Positions 48,013-56,729 of a stretch of 64,000 nucleotides of DNA are shown piece after piece. The notes under the pieces were generated by a model. The model was not told the origin of the DNA and did no database searches. It worked only from the letters and a program-made list of their open reading frames with translations. Position 1 is the stretch's first letter; the number at the start of each line of letters is the position of its first letter. This DNA comes from JADJPO01 sp963724535 (lineage in GTDB: Bacteria > Actinomycetota > Actinomycetes > Actinomycetales > Kineosporiaceae). The position numbers were made by a program, and so were the translations under genes. Location of the stretch: contig CAVRVD010000001.1 of the NCBI GenBank assembly GCA_963724535.1, positions 124,001 through 188,000 on the forward strand, read 5' to 3'.

Positions 48013-48342
48013 TCAGCGCCGCAGGTTCCGCGCGCCGATGAGGACCGCGGCCGCCAGGGACGCGACGAGCAGCCCCTGGCCGACGACCCAGCGCGCCGGC
48101 GGACCTGGTCGGACCATGCCCATCACCGCCCCGGCGTCCTTGGCCGACATCACCGACCCCAGGGACGCGAACGACATCGCCGACCCGGCGCTCAGCGAGC
48201 TGCCGACACTGAAGGCCGAGAACGCCGACCCGATCGACCCGATCGACCCGACGGAGCCGACCGAACCGATCGACAGGGCCGACCCGCGGCTGGCGATGGA
48301 CAGGAAGGAGTCCTCGGAGGCGATGGACCACGTGGAGGGCAT
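48013..48342 (-). CDS. Ser-Ile-Gly repeat protein with C-terminal membrane helix
   Basis: 109 residues from ATG 48342; the frame is open upstream to 48552, but the repeat protein begins MPSTWSIASEDSFLSIASRG. Residues about 10-60 are short repeats of the SIGSVGS/SIGSIGS/FSVGSS type. One hydrophobic helix (QGLLVASLAAAVLIGAR) lies at the C-terminus, followed by NLRR. The 3- to 6-residue periodicity suggests a beta-helix-like stack or a membrane-tethered filament. Proteins with SIGSAGS-type repeats exist in actinomycetes, function unknown to me. Shine-Dalgarno is weak. Confidence 0.65.
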   Translation of the reverse strand: MPSTWSIASEDSFLSIASRGSALSIGSVGSVGSIGSIGSAFSAFSVGSSLSAGSAMSFASLGSVMSAKDAGAVMGMVRPGPPARWVVGQGLLVASLAAAVLIGARNLRR

Positions 48343-48600
48343 GCCACCAGCATGGCGGCACCCGCGTGGACCTGCCAGACCCCCGGAAGAGACCAGGACG
48401 ACCGGCTCGCCGACCCCGGAGGTCAGTGACACCTCGACCGGTCCCAGGGAAGTGCCGGCGATGAAGCAGGATCTGGCCACACCGCACACGGCACCCCGCG
48501 AGTGGTCAGATCTCAGACGACACGCAGGCCGTGCCGCGCCGCTTCTCACCACTCGCGACGGACGAGAGGGTGGCCGACGGGTGAAGCGCCGTAGACTCGA

Positions 48601-49038
48601 ATGACAGCTCTCGAAGGCAGGCTCGTCATGGGTCTACTGCTCCCGCTCCTCCTGACGGCGGCGATCTATGTGGCGGTGCGCCTGGCCCTGTCCCCGCCCA
48701 CCTGGCCGCGCGCCCTGGCGACGGCGGCTGCGCCGGAACCGCGGGACCAGGGCACCGCGACGGTGGAGGTCGTTGAGTGGGACGTGTTCGCGTTGCCGCT
48801 CGTCCGACGGCGACTGAGCGCCATCGCCGACGAGCTGGAGCGACTCGAGCACGATCCGTCCGTCTTCGCCCGGGGCTTTCACACCCGCGCTGCCCAGTCT
48901 GCGTACAGGGCGCTCCTGGCCGAGGAGGCGAGGTTGACCGAGGACCAGGACGCCAGACTCAGGCTCGGACATGATGCCGACCTCGCCATCGACTTCACCG
49001 GTGGTCCCGGGCACTCGATCGAGGTACTGGATCTGTAG
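48601..49038 (+). CDS. Small membrane-anchored protein of unknown function
   Basis: 145 residues from ATG 48601. ATG 48628, with AAGGCAGG 6 bases upstream, is an equally good start (136 residues). An N-terminal helix (LVMGLLLPLLLTAAIYVAV) anchors a soluble part with a helical segment (RRRLSAIADELERLEHDPSV) and HTRAAQSAYRALLAEEARLT. No family recognised. Confidence 0.6.
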   Translation: MTALEGRLVMGLLLPLLLTAAIYVAVRLALSPPTWPRALATAAAPEPRDQGTATVEVVEWDVFALPLVRRRLSAIADELERLEHDPSVFARGFHTRAAQSAYRALLAEEARLTEDQDARLRLGHDADLAIDFTGGPGHSIEVLDL

Positions 49039-49089
49039 CGCTTCACTCACGGCGTCCCTTCCCGGCGCGGGCGCGGATCTCCTCCGCGT

Positions 49090-49330
49090 CGAGGCAGGAC
49101 TCCTCGGCGGCGTCCAGGGCCCGGGCTCCACCAGGATCCCCTGGCGTTCGTAGTGCTTTCGGGCGAAGTCGTGGTCGTAGGTGACGATCTCGGCGCGGTG
49201 CTCGCGGCCAACGCAGCCAGGTGAGCGTCGGTGACCAGGTTCGCGCCGGTACCGACAGCGGCGATCATGTCGGCGAACAGCCGCGGATGGCGCGCGGTCG
49301 GGCCGACCGTCTGGGCGCTGGGCGGTCACC
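49090..49330 (-). pseudogene. VapC-like PIN-domain toxin remnant
   Basis: In the 497-bp stretch 49039-49535 the minus strand encodes ARHPRLFADMIAAVGTGANL and VTDAHLAALA, then needs a frame change near 49195 to continue EHRAEIVTYDHDFAR. These are the C-terminal PIN motifs of VapC ribonucleases (conserved Asp in VTDAHLA and YDHDFAR). The N-terminal third with the first catalytic Asp is missing, and no VapB antitoxin is seen. Confidence 0.65.
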
Positions 49331-49535
49331 GCGACGATCGCCGAACGGACGCCGAAGCTGGCTGCCTGACTCACCGATAGCCAGCAAGTCACCGGCCGGC
49401 TCTAGCGACTGGGCTCGCCTGACCTCATGTCCGACCGCACACGCCACATCCCGCACCCGGCCCATCCCGCACCCGCTCACCGAGCGCGTACTGTCGCTAT
49501 CGCGGGACCCTGCACGGGACAGGAGCACATGTGGC

Positions 49536-50303
49536 ATGAAGGTGATCGCCTCGTACAGCATCAAGGGTGGGGTCGGAAAGACCACGGCGTCGGTGAACCT
49601 CGCCTACCTGGCCTCGGCCCAGCGCCGACGCACCCTGCTCTGGGATCTCGACCCGCAGGGCGCCGCCACCTACATGTTCCGGGTCATCCCGCGGGTCAAG
49701 GGCGGTAGCAAGCGGCTGGTGCGCGGCAAGCGGCCATTGGAGACGGCGTTGAAGAACACCGACTACCCTTGGCTCGACCTCCTCCCAGCCGACGCCAACT
49801 ACCGTTCGATGGAGCTCGACCTGGCCAGGGCCGAGTCGGGCGCCAAGCGGGCCGGGCGCACGCTGTCCGCCCGACTGGACGAGCTGTCCGATGACTATGA
49901 CCTGGTGTTCCTGGACACCCCCGCTGGCTCGTCCTTGGTCAGCGAGAACGTGGTGCGCGCCGCGGATGTCGTGCTGGTCCCGATCATCCCGACGGTGCTC
50001 GCCACGCGCACCTACGAGCAGCTACTCCACCTGTTGCGCACCCTGCCCAATGCCCGCCCCCACGTCCTGACCTTCTTCTCCATGGTGGATCGGCGCAAGC
50101 GGCTGCACCGCGAGATCGTGGCCGACGCGCCCCAGGCGGGCGAGAAGATGGGCACCGTGGCGGTGCCGTCGCTGTCGGCGATCGAGCAGATGTCGGTGCA
50201 TCGCGCCCCGCTGCCCTGCTTCGCCCCCCGCAGCAAGGCCACGGCGGTCTATCGCGACCTGTGGGACCAGGTCTGCGACCTGGCCGGCATCCGGTCGCCA
50301 TAG
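49536..50303 (+). CDS. ParA/MinD-like P-loop ATPase (orphan)
   Basis: 255 residues from ATG 49536 (AGGAG 10 bases upstream). The deviant Walker A is SIKGGVGKTTASVNLAYLA, Walker A' is TLLWDLDPQGAATYMF, and Walker B is YDLVFLDTPAGSSLVSENVV. There is no ParB-like gene or centromere-like repeat nearby. It therefore is not obviously a partition system and may position some cargo or regulate a neighbour. It stands 84 bp upstream of a P450 gene on the same strand. Confidence 0.9.
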   Translation: MKVIASYSIKGGVGKTTASVNLAYLASAQRRRTLLWDLDPQGAATYMFRVIPRVKGGSKRLVRGKRPLETALKNTDYPWLDLLPADANYRSMELDLARAESGAKRAGRTLSARLDELSDDYDLVFLDTPAGSSLVSENVVRAADVVLVPIIPTVLATRTYEQLLHLLRTLPNARPHVLTFFSMVDRRKRLHREIVADAPQAGEKMGTVAVPSLSAIEQMSVHRAPLPCFAPRSKATAVYRDLWDQVCDLAGIRSP

Positions 50304-50387
50304 CCCGGTCGGCCGACCGCCCGGCTTCGGGCGCACACTCGAAGGTGGGCGACCACGGGTGAGCAACTACTGCAGGAGGTGGGGGTG

Positions 50388-51770
50388 ATGACACCGGCGA
50401 CACCGATCACACCGTCGTCGAAGGCGCCGCAATCCGAGGCATCGAGACGACCGCCGAAGATGCGCGGGCTGCTCCTGGATCTCGATGCGCTGCCCGAGCG
50501 GCTGAGTGCGATCGTGGCCGCCGGCGACGGCGTCGTGCAGCATCGCGGGCTGATGCGGACGGCGGTCGTGTGCGACCCGGCGCTGTCGCGTGAGCTGCTC
50601 ACCCGGCCGACGGGAACTGGGCAGGGCAAGGGGCGGGCAGCCCTGCAGCTCACGCTCGGGCAAGGCCTGCTGACCAGCACCGGCGAGCTGCACAAGCGCC
50701 AGCGCAGGCTGGTGCAGCCCGCGTTCCATCCTCAGCGGCTGGAGCAGTACGCCATCGAGGCCGTGCAGGCCGCCCGGGAGCGCTCGGCGACCTGGCACGA
50801 CGGGCAGCGGCTCGACCTGGCGGCAGAGATGTCCAGCCTGACGCTCGACGTGGTCGGCCGGACAATCTTCGGGATGGACGTGCGGGACGACGCCCGCGAG
50901 GTGAGCGAGGCCCAGGCCGAGCTGCTGGAGTGCTTCGCCGAGCTGGTGCGGCCCGCGGGCATGGTCGCGGCTCGCCTGCCCACGAGGCTGCGGCGGCGGG
51001 TCCAGCGCAACGTCGCTCGGCTCGACCGGGTCGTCGCACGTGTCATCGCCGACCGGCGGGCCCACGGCGATGCCGGTGACATGGTGTCGATGCTGCTCGC
51101 CGTCCGGGACGAGGAGACCGGCGAGCCGATGCCGACCAGGCAGGTCCGCGACGAGGTCCTCACCCTGCTGCTCGCCGGGCACGAGACGACGGCGGTGCTG
51201 CTGGCCTGGGCATGGTTCGAGCTCGCCCGAACCCCGGACGTGCGCAAGGCACTGGAGGTCGAGCTCGCGACGCCCCCCGCGGCGCAGGCGCTGGCCGAGG
51301 GAACCTGGCACCAGCTGCCGATGACCCGGGCGCTCGTGGCCGAGACGCTCCGGCTGCACCCACCGGCCTACGTCACGGCACGTGTCGCGACAGACGACTT
51401 CACGCTCGGCGCCGCCGCCATCCGCAGGGGGACGATCGTCACCATCTCGCCGTACGCCCTGGGCCGGGATCCCCGGTCCTGGGGTGCTGACGCACTCGCG
51501 TGGCGACCGGATCGGTGGCTGGACGCCGACGGCCGCTACGACGAGGCGGCCCCCGGCCAGCCGCGCGGCGCCTTCCTGCCCTTCGGAGCCGGCGCGCGGG
51601 TCTGCATCGGAGCGGCCTTCGCCAGCATGGAGGCCACGCTCATCCTCGGCGTCCTCGCCTCGTCCTGGCGAGCCGACATCGAGCCGGGGTTCGACCCGGG
51701 GATCCAGCCACGGGTCACCCTCCGCCCACGTCGGGGCGTCCCGGTGAGACTGCGCGCACGGGCGAACTGA
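50388..51770 (+). CDS. Cytochrome P450
   Basis: 460 residues from ATG 50388 (AGGAGG 8 bases upstream; an in-frame GTG at 50379 overlaps that site). The I-helix oxygen motif is LLLAGHETTAVLLAWAW, the ExxR motif is VAETLRLHPPAYV, the PERF-like segment is WRPDRWLD, and the heme-Cys loop is FLPFGAGARVCIGAAF. Length and sequence fit the bacterial CYP102/CYP4-like clade with fatty-acid or terpenoid substrates. No ferredoxin or reductase is encoded nearby, so redox partners must come from elsewhere. Confidence 0.95.
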   Translation: MTPATPITPSSKAPQSEASRRPPKMRGLLLDLDALPERLSAIVAAGDGVVQHRGLMRTAVVCDPALSRELLTRPTGTGQGKGRAALQLTLGQGLLTSTGELHKRQRRLVQPAFHPQRLEQYAIEAVQAARERSATWHDGQRLDLAAEMSSLTLDVVGRTIFGMDVRDDAREVSEAQAELLECFAELVRPAGMVAARLPTRLRRRVQRNVARLDRVVARVIADRRAHGDAGDMVSMLLAVRDEETGEPMPTRQVRDEVLTLLLAGHETTAVLLAWAWFELARTPDVRKALEVELATPPAAQALAEGTWHQLPMTRALVAETLRLHPPAYVTARVATDDFTLGAAAIRRGTIVTISPYALGRDPRSWGADALAWRPDRWLDADGRYDEAAPGQPRGAFLPFGAGARVCIGAAFASMEATLILGVLASSWRADIEPGFDPGIQPRVTLRPRRGVPVRLRARAN

Positions 51771-51971
51771 GGCGCCGCGACCCACCTGCCGTGCCGCAGC
51801 GTGACTCCCCCACCGGCACCGGGAGGGGTTTCGGCGAACGCCGCCGATGCTGCAGGTCCTCGCCCGGGTATCAGACCAGCGGCACCGGCCTCCTACATGG
51901 CAGACCCGAGTCGACCATCAGCGATGGGACCCGGTGACGCCCAAGGACAACGAGATGACGGGAGAGCTCAG

Positions 51972-52316
51972 ATGGCCAGGAAGACCCTCGACCACAGCCT
52001 GACTCGCATCGGCGAGCGGATCCAGGACTGCCGCCACACCCGCGACGGCCAGATCCTCGTTCAGGCCACAGGCGACTCACCGGGCCGCTACGTGGTGCAG
52101 TGCGGTGCCGATGGCGTGCATGTGCGTGCCGATGCAGCGCCGGACGACTCGCCCCTGCTGGAGATCATCGCGGACGCGGAGACGCTGCGGGCCGTGCTGG
52201 ACGGTGAGCGGGACGCGCGTACGCAGTTCCTGGAAGGGGGGCTGCGCGTGCGAGGCGACCTGCGCTACCTCAGCGACCTGGCTCTGGAGCTGGGCATCCT
52301 GACGTCCCCCCTGTGA
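51972..52316 (+). CDS. Small SCP2-like (sterol-carrier fold) protein
   Basis: 114 residues from ATG 51972 with GGGAGAG upstream; the frame is open to 51801 without homology. The ending AVLDGERDARTQFLEGGLRV then RGDLRYLSDLALELGIL follows the SCP2-domain pattern in which a loading helix ends in a Gly-Gly-hydrophobic strand. VVQCGADGVHVRADAAPDDS forms the beta-sheet part. It would bind a hydrophobic ligand or peptide. It is 52 bp upstream of the 83-residue protein and may lead that operon. Confidence 0.65.
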   Translation: MARKTLDHSLTRIGERIQDCRHTRDGQILVQATGDSPGRYVVQCGADGVHVRADAAPDDSPLLEIIADAETLRAVLDGERDARTQFLEGGLRVRGDLRYLSDLALELGILTSPL

Positions 52317-52368
52317 CCCCTGCGCCGACGCCAAGCCCGCAACCCGACACGAGAAAGGTGGGATTCCC

Positions 52369-52620
52369 ATGGCCCAGACCACAGGCCTGGTGCAGCAGCT
52401 CAGCGTGCTCTCCTCGACGAGCGCCTGCGCCTGGATCGGGGCGACGTCCGACAACACCACGCTCCTGGTGGTGACCAACGACGGGTCCGCCAGTGGGCTC
52501 GCCTACTCGGGCACCCTTGTGCACGCTCTCGCAAGCGCCGCCACGAACTACCGCAGCGTTGTGGCGAGCCACGGCGACAGTGACTCGACGATCACCGCGA
52601 TCACCATCGACCCCGTCTGA
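52369..52620 (+). CDS. 83-residue protein homologous to the N-terminus of the downstream metalloprotease
   Basis: It begins MAQTTGLVQQLSVLSS and shares MA-x-TTG-x-VQQLS, an A-C-x-W-x-G core, LL-x-VV, and H-x-D further on with the first 84 residues of the next gene's product. The pair can be aligned without large gaps. A good Shine-Dalgarno (GAGAAAGG) precedes ATG 52369. There is no signal peptide, membrane helix or known motif. The 25-bp gap to the metalloprotease gene implies co-transcription. Possible roles are a stand-alone copy of a recruiting or inhibitory module; this is inference. Confidence 0.8.
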   Translation: MAQTTGLVQQLSVLSSTSACAWIGATSDNTTLLVVTNDGSASGLAYSGTLVHALASAATNYRSVVASHGDSDSTITAITIDPV

Positions 52621-52645
52621 GGGACCGACCACGAGGAGCGAGACG

Positions 52646-54730
52646 ATGGCCACGACAACGGGTTTCGTCCAACAACTGTCCTTGTTCGCTGGGCCGGCGG
52701 CGTGCTTCTGGGTCGGTGAGACGCCCAGCACCGCCGAGCTGCTCACCGTCGTGGTCACCAGCAGTGACACCGCCGCAGACATCACCGCCAAGCGCTCGCG
52801 AATCGCCGCGCTCGTCGAGGCGGCCGGCGGCGGTCAGCGGGTCGACGTGGCACACCCCGACGGATCCGCCGCAGCCAGCGATGTCACCTACCCGCTCGAC
52901 AACGCAGCCACCAGGCCGTTGCAGCTCGACGGGCTCGAGGTGACCCAAGCGGTCCAGGACATCAGTCAGTCCGTGCCACTGCTGGCTGGCAAGAAGGCGG
53001 TCGTGCGCGCCTACCTGAGCCACCACTCCGCACCCGGGATCACCGTCACCGGCGAGGTGTCGCTGCGCAAGGCACCCACCGACCCGCCCGTGGTGGTCGC
53101 CTCCACGGCTGCGGTGGTCCTGGATCCGGCCGCCGCCGGAGACCTGGCGATCACCCGCAACAACATCACCCGTAGCCTGAACTTCGTTGTCCCGGACTCG
53201 ATGGCCTCCGAAGGGCCGCTGCACATCACTCTGTCCCGGGTGACCAACACGGTCACCGGCGCGGACCTCACGATTGGGCGGGAGCGCCGTCCGACCGTCT
53301 GGTTCCACCGAGCCGCCCCGCTGCGGGTTCGGGTCTACGGTGTCCGCTACACACAAGGTTCGCCGGCGGTGACCTACCTACCGAGCGACCGTGACTTCGC
53401 GTCCCTGCTGTCCTGGCTGGCCAGGGCCTACCCGGCCGGGCAGGTGCACAGCACCACCGCCCTGGTCACCGCGACCGCCAGCCCACCGTTCACCTGCGGC
53501 GACGTGAACGCCCAGGTCGCCGCGCTGCGAGCGCTCGACATGGACGCCGGGGAGGACCAGCGGACTCACTACTACGCGCTGGTCAGCGACGGTGGGTTCT
53601 TCATGCGCGGCTGCGCCGGGGTACCGGTGAACACACCGAATCCCGGCGCGGTCGGTTCCGGACCGACCGGGCCCGGAACCTGGGGGTGGGACTTCGACGG
53701 GTCCTACGGTGACTGGTACGGCGGTCACGAGCTCGGCCACACCTTCGGCCGCAAGCACCCAGGCTTCTGCGGGGAGACCAACGACGACAACGACTACCCC
53801 TACCCCTCCGGCCAGCTGGGCGGCGATGACATCAGCTTCATGGGGTTCGACGTGGGGGACGCGGCGCTCGGCATCCCGATGGCCGCCCTGCCCGGGACGA
53901 CGTGGAAGGACGTGATGACCTACTGCAACTTCCAGTGGCTGAGCGCCTACACCTACCTGGGCATCCGAAAGCGGCTGGTGGACGAGGACAACCTGGGCTC
54001 GACCCCGGCGGCACTGGGGCGGCCGGTCCTGGCTGCGGCCGGCGCCGCGGGCTCGTCAGGCGGCCGGCCCGACGAGCGCTTCCCACGCTCTTCCAGCACT
54101 GCGCGCGACGCGTCGCCCGGCGAAACCGGGACCGGCGCCGAGGGTGGCCTGGTGAGCGTCGTGGCCACCGTCAACCTCACCCGCAGCCGGGGTCTGATCC
54201 GCTACGTCACGCCGGTCCCGAACGCCCAGCCGTCGCCGACCGAGGCTGAGTCCGACGTGAGGGTGCGGGTTCTCGGGTCCGACGGGGAGGTCCAGGCCGA
54301 CTACGGCGTCCCGGTCCGGGTCAACTCCGACCAGAACCCGGACGACGACGTCCGCGGCCTCGTCGACGTCGTGGTCCCAGCCGGGCCCGCTGCCGCCATG
54401 GTGCAGCTCGTCCTGAGCGGAGACGTGGCCGACACGTTCCGAGGAGCGGGATCGCCGCCCCAAGCGCGGTCGCTGCAGGCCGAGACCGCACCGGAGGGTG
54501 ACCTCGCGTTCCGGGTGGAGGGCTTGGAACCGGCTACCGGGCAGTCGTACTACGTGCAGGTCAGCCAGAATGACGGTCGGTCCTGGACGACTCTGGCGGT
54601 CGGTCTGACGGACCCGGACTTCACCCTCGACCGCGGCCAGTTCCCGCACGGCCAACAGCTGCTGGTGCGAGTGGTGGGAACCAATGGCTTCACCCGGTCG
54701 GTGATCAGCACACAGAACGTTCGCACCTAG
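52646..54730 (+). CDS. Metzincin-type zinc metalloprotease with N-terminal VQQLS module
   Basis: 694 residues from ATG 52646 (GAGGAGCG 7 bases upstream). Module 1 (about 1-85) resembles the 83-residue neighbour. Next come beta domains (about 86-260; LQLDGLEVTQAVQDISQSVP, LLAGKKAVVRAYL). The protease domain holds GGHELGHTFGRKHPGFC near residues 358-374, with the three zinc His, and a Met-turn VMTYCNFQW about 60 residues later. C-terminal beta domains follow (about 500-694; FTLDRGQFPHGQQLLVRVVG). There is no Sec or Tat signal, so it acts in the cytosol or uses another export route. Substrate unknown. Confidence 0.85.
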   Translation: MATTTGFVQQLSLFAGPAACFWVGETPSTAELLTVVVTSSDTAADITAKRSRIAALVEAAGGGQRVDVAHPDGSAAASDVTYPLDNAATRPLQLDGLEVTQAVQDISQSVPLLAGKKAVVRAYLSHHSAPGITVTGEVSLRKAPTDPPVVVASTAAVVLDPAAAGDLAITRNNITRSLNFVVPDSMASEGPLHITLSRVTNTVTGADLTIGRERRPTVWFHRAAPLRVRVYGVRYTQGSPAVTYLPSDRDFASLLSWLARAYPAGQVHSTTALVTATASPPFTCGDVNAQVAALRALDMDAGEDQRTHYYALVSDGGFFMRGCAGVPVNTPNPGAVGSGPTGPGTWGWDFDGSYGDWYGGHELGHTFGRKHPGFCGETNDDNDYPYPSGQLGGDDISFMGFDVGDAALGIPMAALPGTTWKDVMTYCNFQWLSAYTYLGIRKRLVDEDNLGSTPAALGRPVLAAAGAAGSSGGRPDERFPRSSSTARDASPGETGTGAEGGLVSVVATVNLTRSRGLIRYVTPVPNAQPSPTEAESDVRVRVLGSDGEVQADYGVPVRVNSDQNPDDDVRGLVDVVVPAGPAAAMVQLVLSGDVADTFRGAGSPPQARSLQAETAPEGDLAFRVEGLEPATGQSYYVQVSQNDGRSWTTLAVGLTDPDFTLDRGQFPHGQQLLVRVVGTNGFTRSVISTQNVRT

Positions 54731-54971
54731 CCCTCAACGAGGCCCTGGCCGTCGCACTCCCGGCGGCGACCGCGGCGCTCACCCGACTCGCCGCTCCCGC
54801 AGCGGAGACACCGCACGCCTGAGCACTCGCGAGGTCGGACCGATATGCGACCGGATCGGACGTGGTGCGTTCTCCACATGCTCTCCACACCGACCCCATC
54901 CGGGCTTCACAGGTCCGGACTGGAATGGGGGTATCGACAGTCCAGAAACGAATGGAGAGAAGGTGTTGACG

Positions 54972-55292
54972 ATGCGTCGAGCCATCACCCTCGCGGCCAT
55001 CGGCGTCGTCGCTGCGGCTACTACCGGACTGGTGGCAACCTCCGCACTCGCCGACGAGTCCATCGGCCCCGGCCCGGCCACCCAGGTGTCGGCGACCTGG
55101 TCGCCAGGTCACGGCCCGGGCAACGGCCCAGGCGACGGGATCTGCGACGCGACCTGCGACGGCACCCCAGACCGCACCGCCGCCCGCGACCGCACCCAGG
55201 CCCGCGACGGCACCCAGGCCCGCGACCTGACCGGTGACCACGACCAGGTTCGTGACCGGCTTCGGGACGGGTCGTGCGTGAGCACACCCTGA
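54972..55292 (+). CDS. Small secreted protein with Arg-Asp-Thr repeats
   Basis: 106 residues from ATG 54972 (AGAAGG 9 bases upstream; an in-frame TTG lies at 54963). A signal peptide (AITLAAIGVVAAATTGLVAT, cleavage near ALA-DE) precedes a Gly/Pro-rich part, a CDATCDG pair, and repeats of ARDRTQARDGTQARD type, ending DGSCVST. Three Cys are in the mature protein. The family has no assigned role; cell envelope location is likely. About 240 bp without a gene precede it, where its promoter must lie. Confidence 0.7.
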   Translation: MRRAITLAAIGVVAAATTGLVATSALADESIGPGPATQVSATWSPGHGPGNGPGDGICDATCDGTPDRTAARDRTQARDGTQARDLTGDHDQVRDRLRDGSCVSTP

Positions 55293-55400
55293 TCGCCGTC
55301 CCCACCAGGACGCCCGGGCACCGAGAGCGGCGCCCGGGCGTCCTCAGGTCAGTCACCGCGTGGGACCACCAACGGCGCGAACGTCCGTAGGCTGACCCCT

Positions 55401-55985
55401 ATGGACGCCGAGGCCTGGGACGAGCGGTACGCGAGCAGTGAGCTGGTCTGGTCGGCCGCGCCGAACCAGTTCGTCGCACGCCAGTGCGCGGATCTTGCCC
55501 CCGGGCGGGCGGTCGATGTCGCCGCGGGCGAGGGGCGCAACGCCATCTGGCTGGCCCGCCAGGGCTGGGAGGTCACCGCGGTGGACTTCTCCCAGGCCGC
55601 ACTCGACAAGGGACGCCGGTTGGCCGGCGCCATCCCCGTCACCTGGGTCCGCGCGGATGTCACGACGTGGCGCCCAGACGGGGAGTTCGACCTGGCCCTG
55701 ATCGCCTACCTTCAGCTGCCTGCCCCGCAGCGCGCGGCCGCCGTCCGCAACGCCTTCGACACCCTCGGTCCGGGTGGGACGTTCCTGCTGGTGGCCCACG
55801 ACGCGACCAACCTCACCGACGGCACCGGCGGGCCGCAGGATCCCTCCGTGCTGATGACCGCCGACGACGTGCTCGCCGACCTCGCCGACCGCGACGTCGA
55901 CGTGGTCACCGCCGGCCGGGTGTCCCGGGTGGTCGCCGACGACGGGGTCGCCCACGACTGCCTCGTGCGGCTGCTCCGCCGCTGA
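55401..55985 (+). CDS. Class I SAM-dependent methyltransferase
   Basis: 194 residues, TehB-like group. Motif I is VDVAAGEGRNAIWLARQGWE, followed by VTAVDFSQAALDKGRRLA (acidic residue binding the ribose) and FDLALIAYLQLPAP (motif IV). WDERYASSELVWSAAPNQFV is the usual N-terminus of this subgroup. Methyl acceptor unknown. It ends one base before the convergent TetR stop, so the two 3' ends abut. Confidence 0.92.
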   Translation: MDAEAWDERYASSELVWSAAPNQFVARQCADLAPGRAVDVAAGEGRNAIWLARQGWEVTAVDFSQAALDKGRRLAGAIPVTWVRADVTTWRPDGEFDLALIAYLQLPAPQRAAAVRNAFDTLGPGGTFLLVAHDATNLTDGTGGPQDPSVLMTADDVLADLADRDVDVVTAGRVSRVVADDGVAHDCLVRLLRR

Positions 55986-56666
55986 CTAGGCCTTGCGCTC
56001 GCGCTGCCGTGCCGCTTCGATGCCGTCGAGCAGCAGGTCGAGCCCGAACTCGAACGACGTGCCGAAGTGGTAGCCCGGTTTCAGGACGTGCTCGGTCGTG
56101 AACTCGAGGAGGTGGGGATACTCCGAGGCGGGCAACGACTCGATGATCGCCGCTGCCAGGTCGGCGATCTCCGCACTCCCGCTGAACGGCAGGTTCGCCT
56201 CCTGGAGCGCGAATCCGTAGACGAAGCTGTCGATGACGGCGTAGGCGTGCGCGGTCAGCGGGAGCGACAGTCCCCCGCGCCGCAGGCACCCGAGCACCGC
56301 ATCGTGGTGGCGCAACGTCCCCGGCCCGGGCGAGGTCCGGGACTCCATCAGCGGAGGGGCCCACGGGTGGCGGGCCAGCACGGTCCGTGCCGACAGGCAC
56401 CGGTGGCGGATCGCCGTCGTCCAGTCGACGTCCTCGGGCGGCAGCTCGATCTCGCTGAAGACGAGGTCGACGATGCCGTCGAGGATCGCCTCCTTGTTCG
56501 GGACGTGGTGGTAGAGCGTCATCGGTTTCACGTCGAGCTCGGCCGCGAGCTTGCGGATCGTGAACGGCTCGATGCCGATCCGATCGGCGAGCGCCATCGC
56601 GGCCTCGAGCACCCGGGCTGAGGTGAGGACGGCGCGGGGTGGATCGTCATTGATCACGCTGCTCAT
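55986..56666 (-). CDS. TetR-family repressor (TetR_C type) of the divergent oxidoreductase
   Basis: 226 residues. The helix-turn-helix is FTIRKLAAELDVKPMTLYHH, followed by VPNKEAILDGIVDLVF, a classic TetR/TetR_C pairing. The C-terminus contains SFEFGLDLLLDGIEAARQ. It is divergently transcribed from a zinc-less alcohol dehydrogenase, with two identical-type palindromes between them, so it probably controls both genes. A decayed paralogue lies at 22624-22808. Confidence 0.95.
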   Translation of the reverse strand: MSSVINDDPPRAVLTSARVLEAAMALADRIGIEPFTIRKLAAELDVKPMTLYHHVPNKEAILDGIVDLVFSEIELPPEDVDWTTAIRHRCLSARTVLARHPWAPPLMESRTSPGPGTLRHHDAVLGCLRRGGLSLPLTAHAYAVIDSFVYGFALQEANLPFSGSAEIADLAAAIIESLPASEYPHLLEFTTEHVLKPGYHFGTSFEFGLDLLLDGIEAARQRERKA

Positions 56667-56693
56667 GGAGTTTCTCCTGTCCCGTCTTGACGA

Positions 56694-56708
56694 TCGTACT
56701 TAGTACGA
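56694..56708. promoter_or_regulatory. TetR operator 1
   Basis: TCGTACTTAGTACGA: 7-bp arms around one central base, perfect inverted repeat. It overlaps the expected promoter of the minus-strand regulator gene, 28 bp from its start codon. Confidence 0.85.
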
Positions 56709-56729
56709 CTACTGTCGGGCAAGTCGAGA

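Noticed and set aside
49536..50303. Plasmid or chromosome partition locus
   Set aside because: There is no ParB gene and no repeated centromere-like sites around the ParA-like gene.
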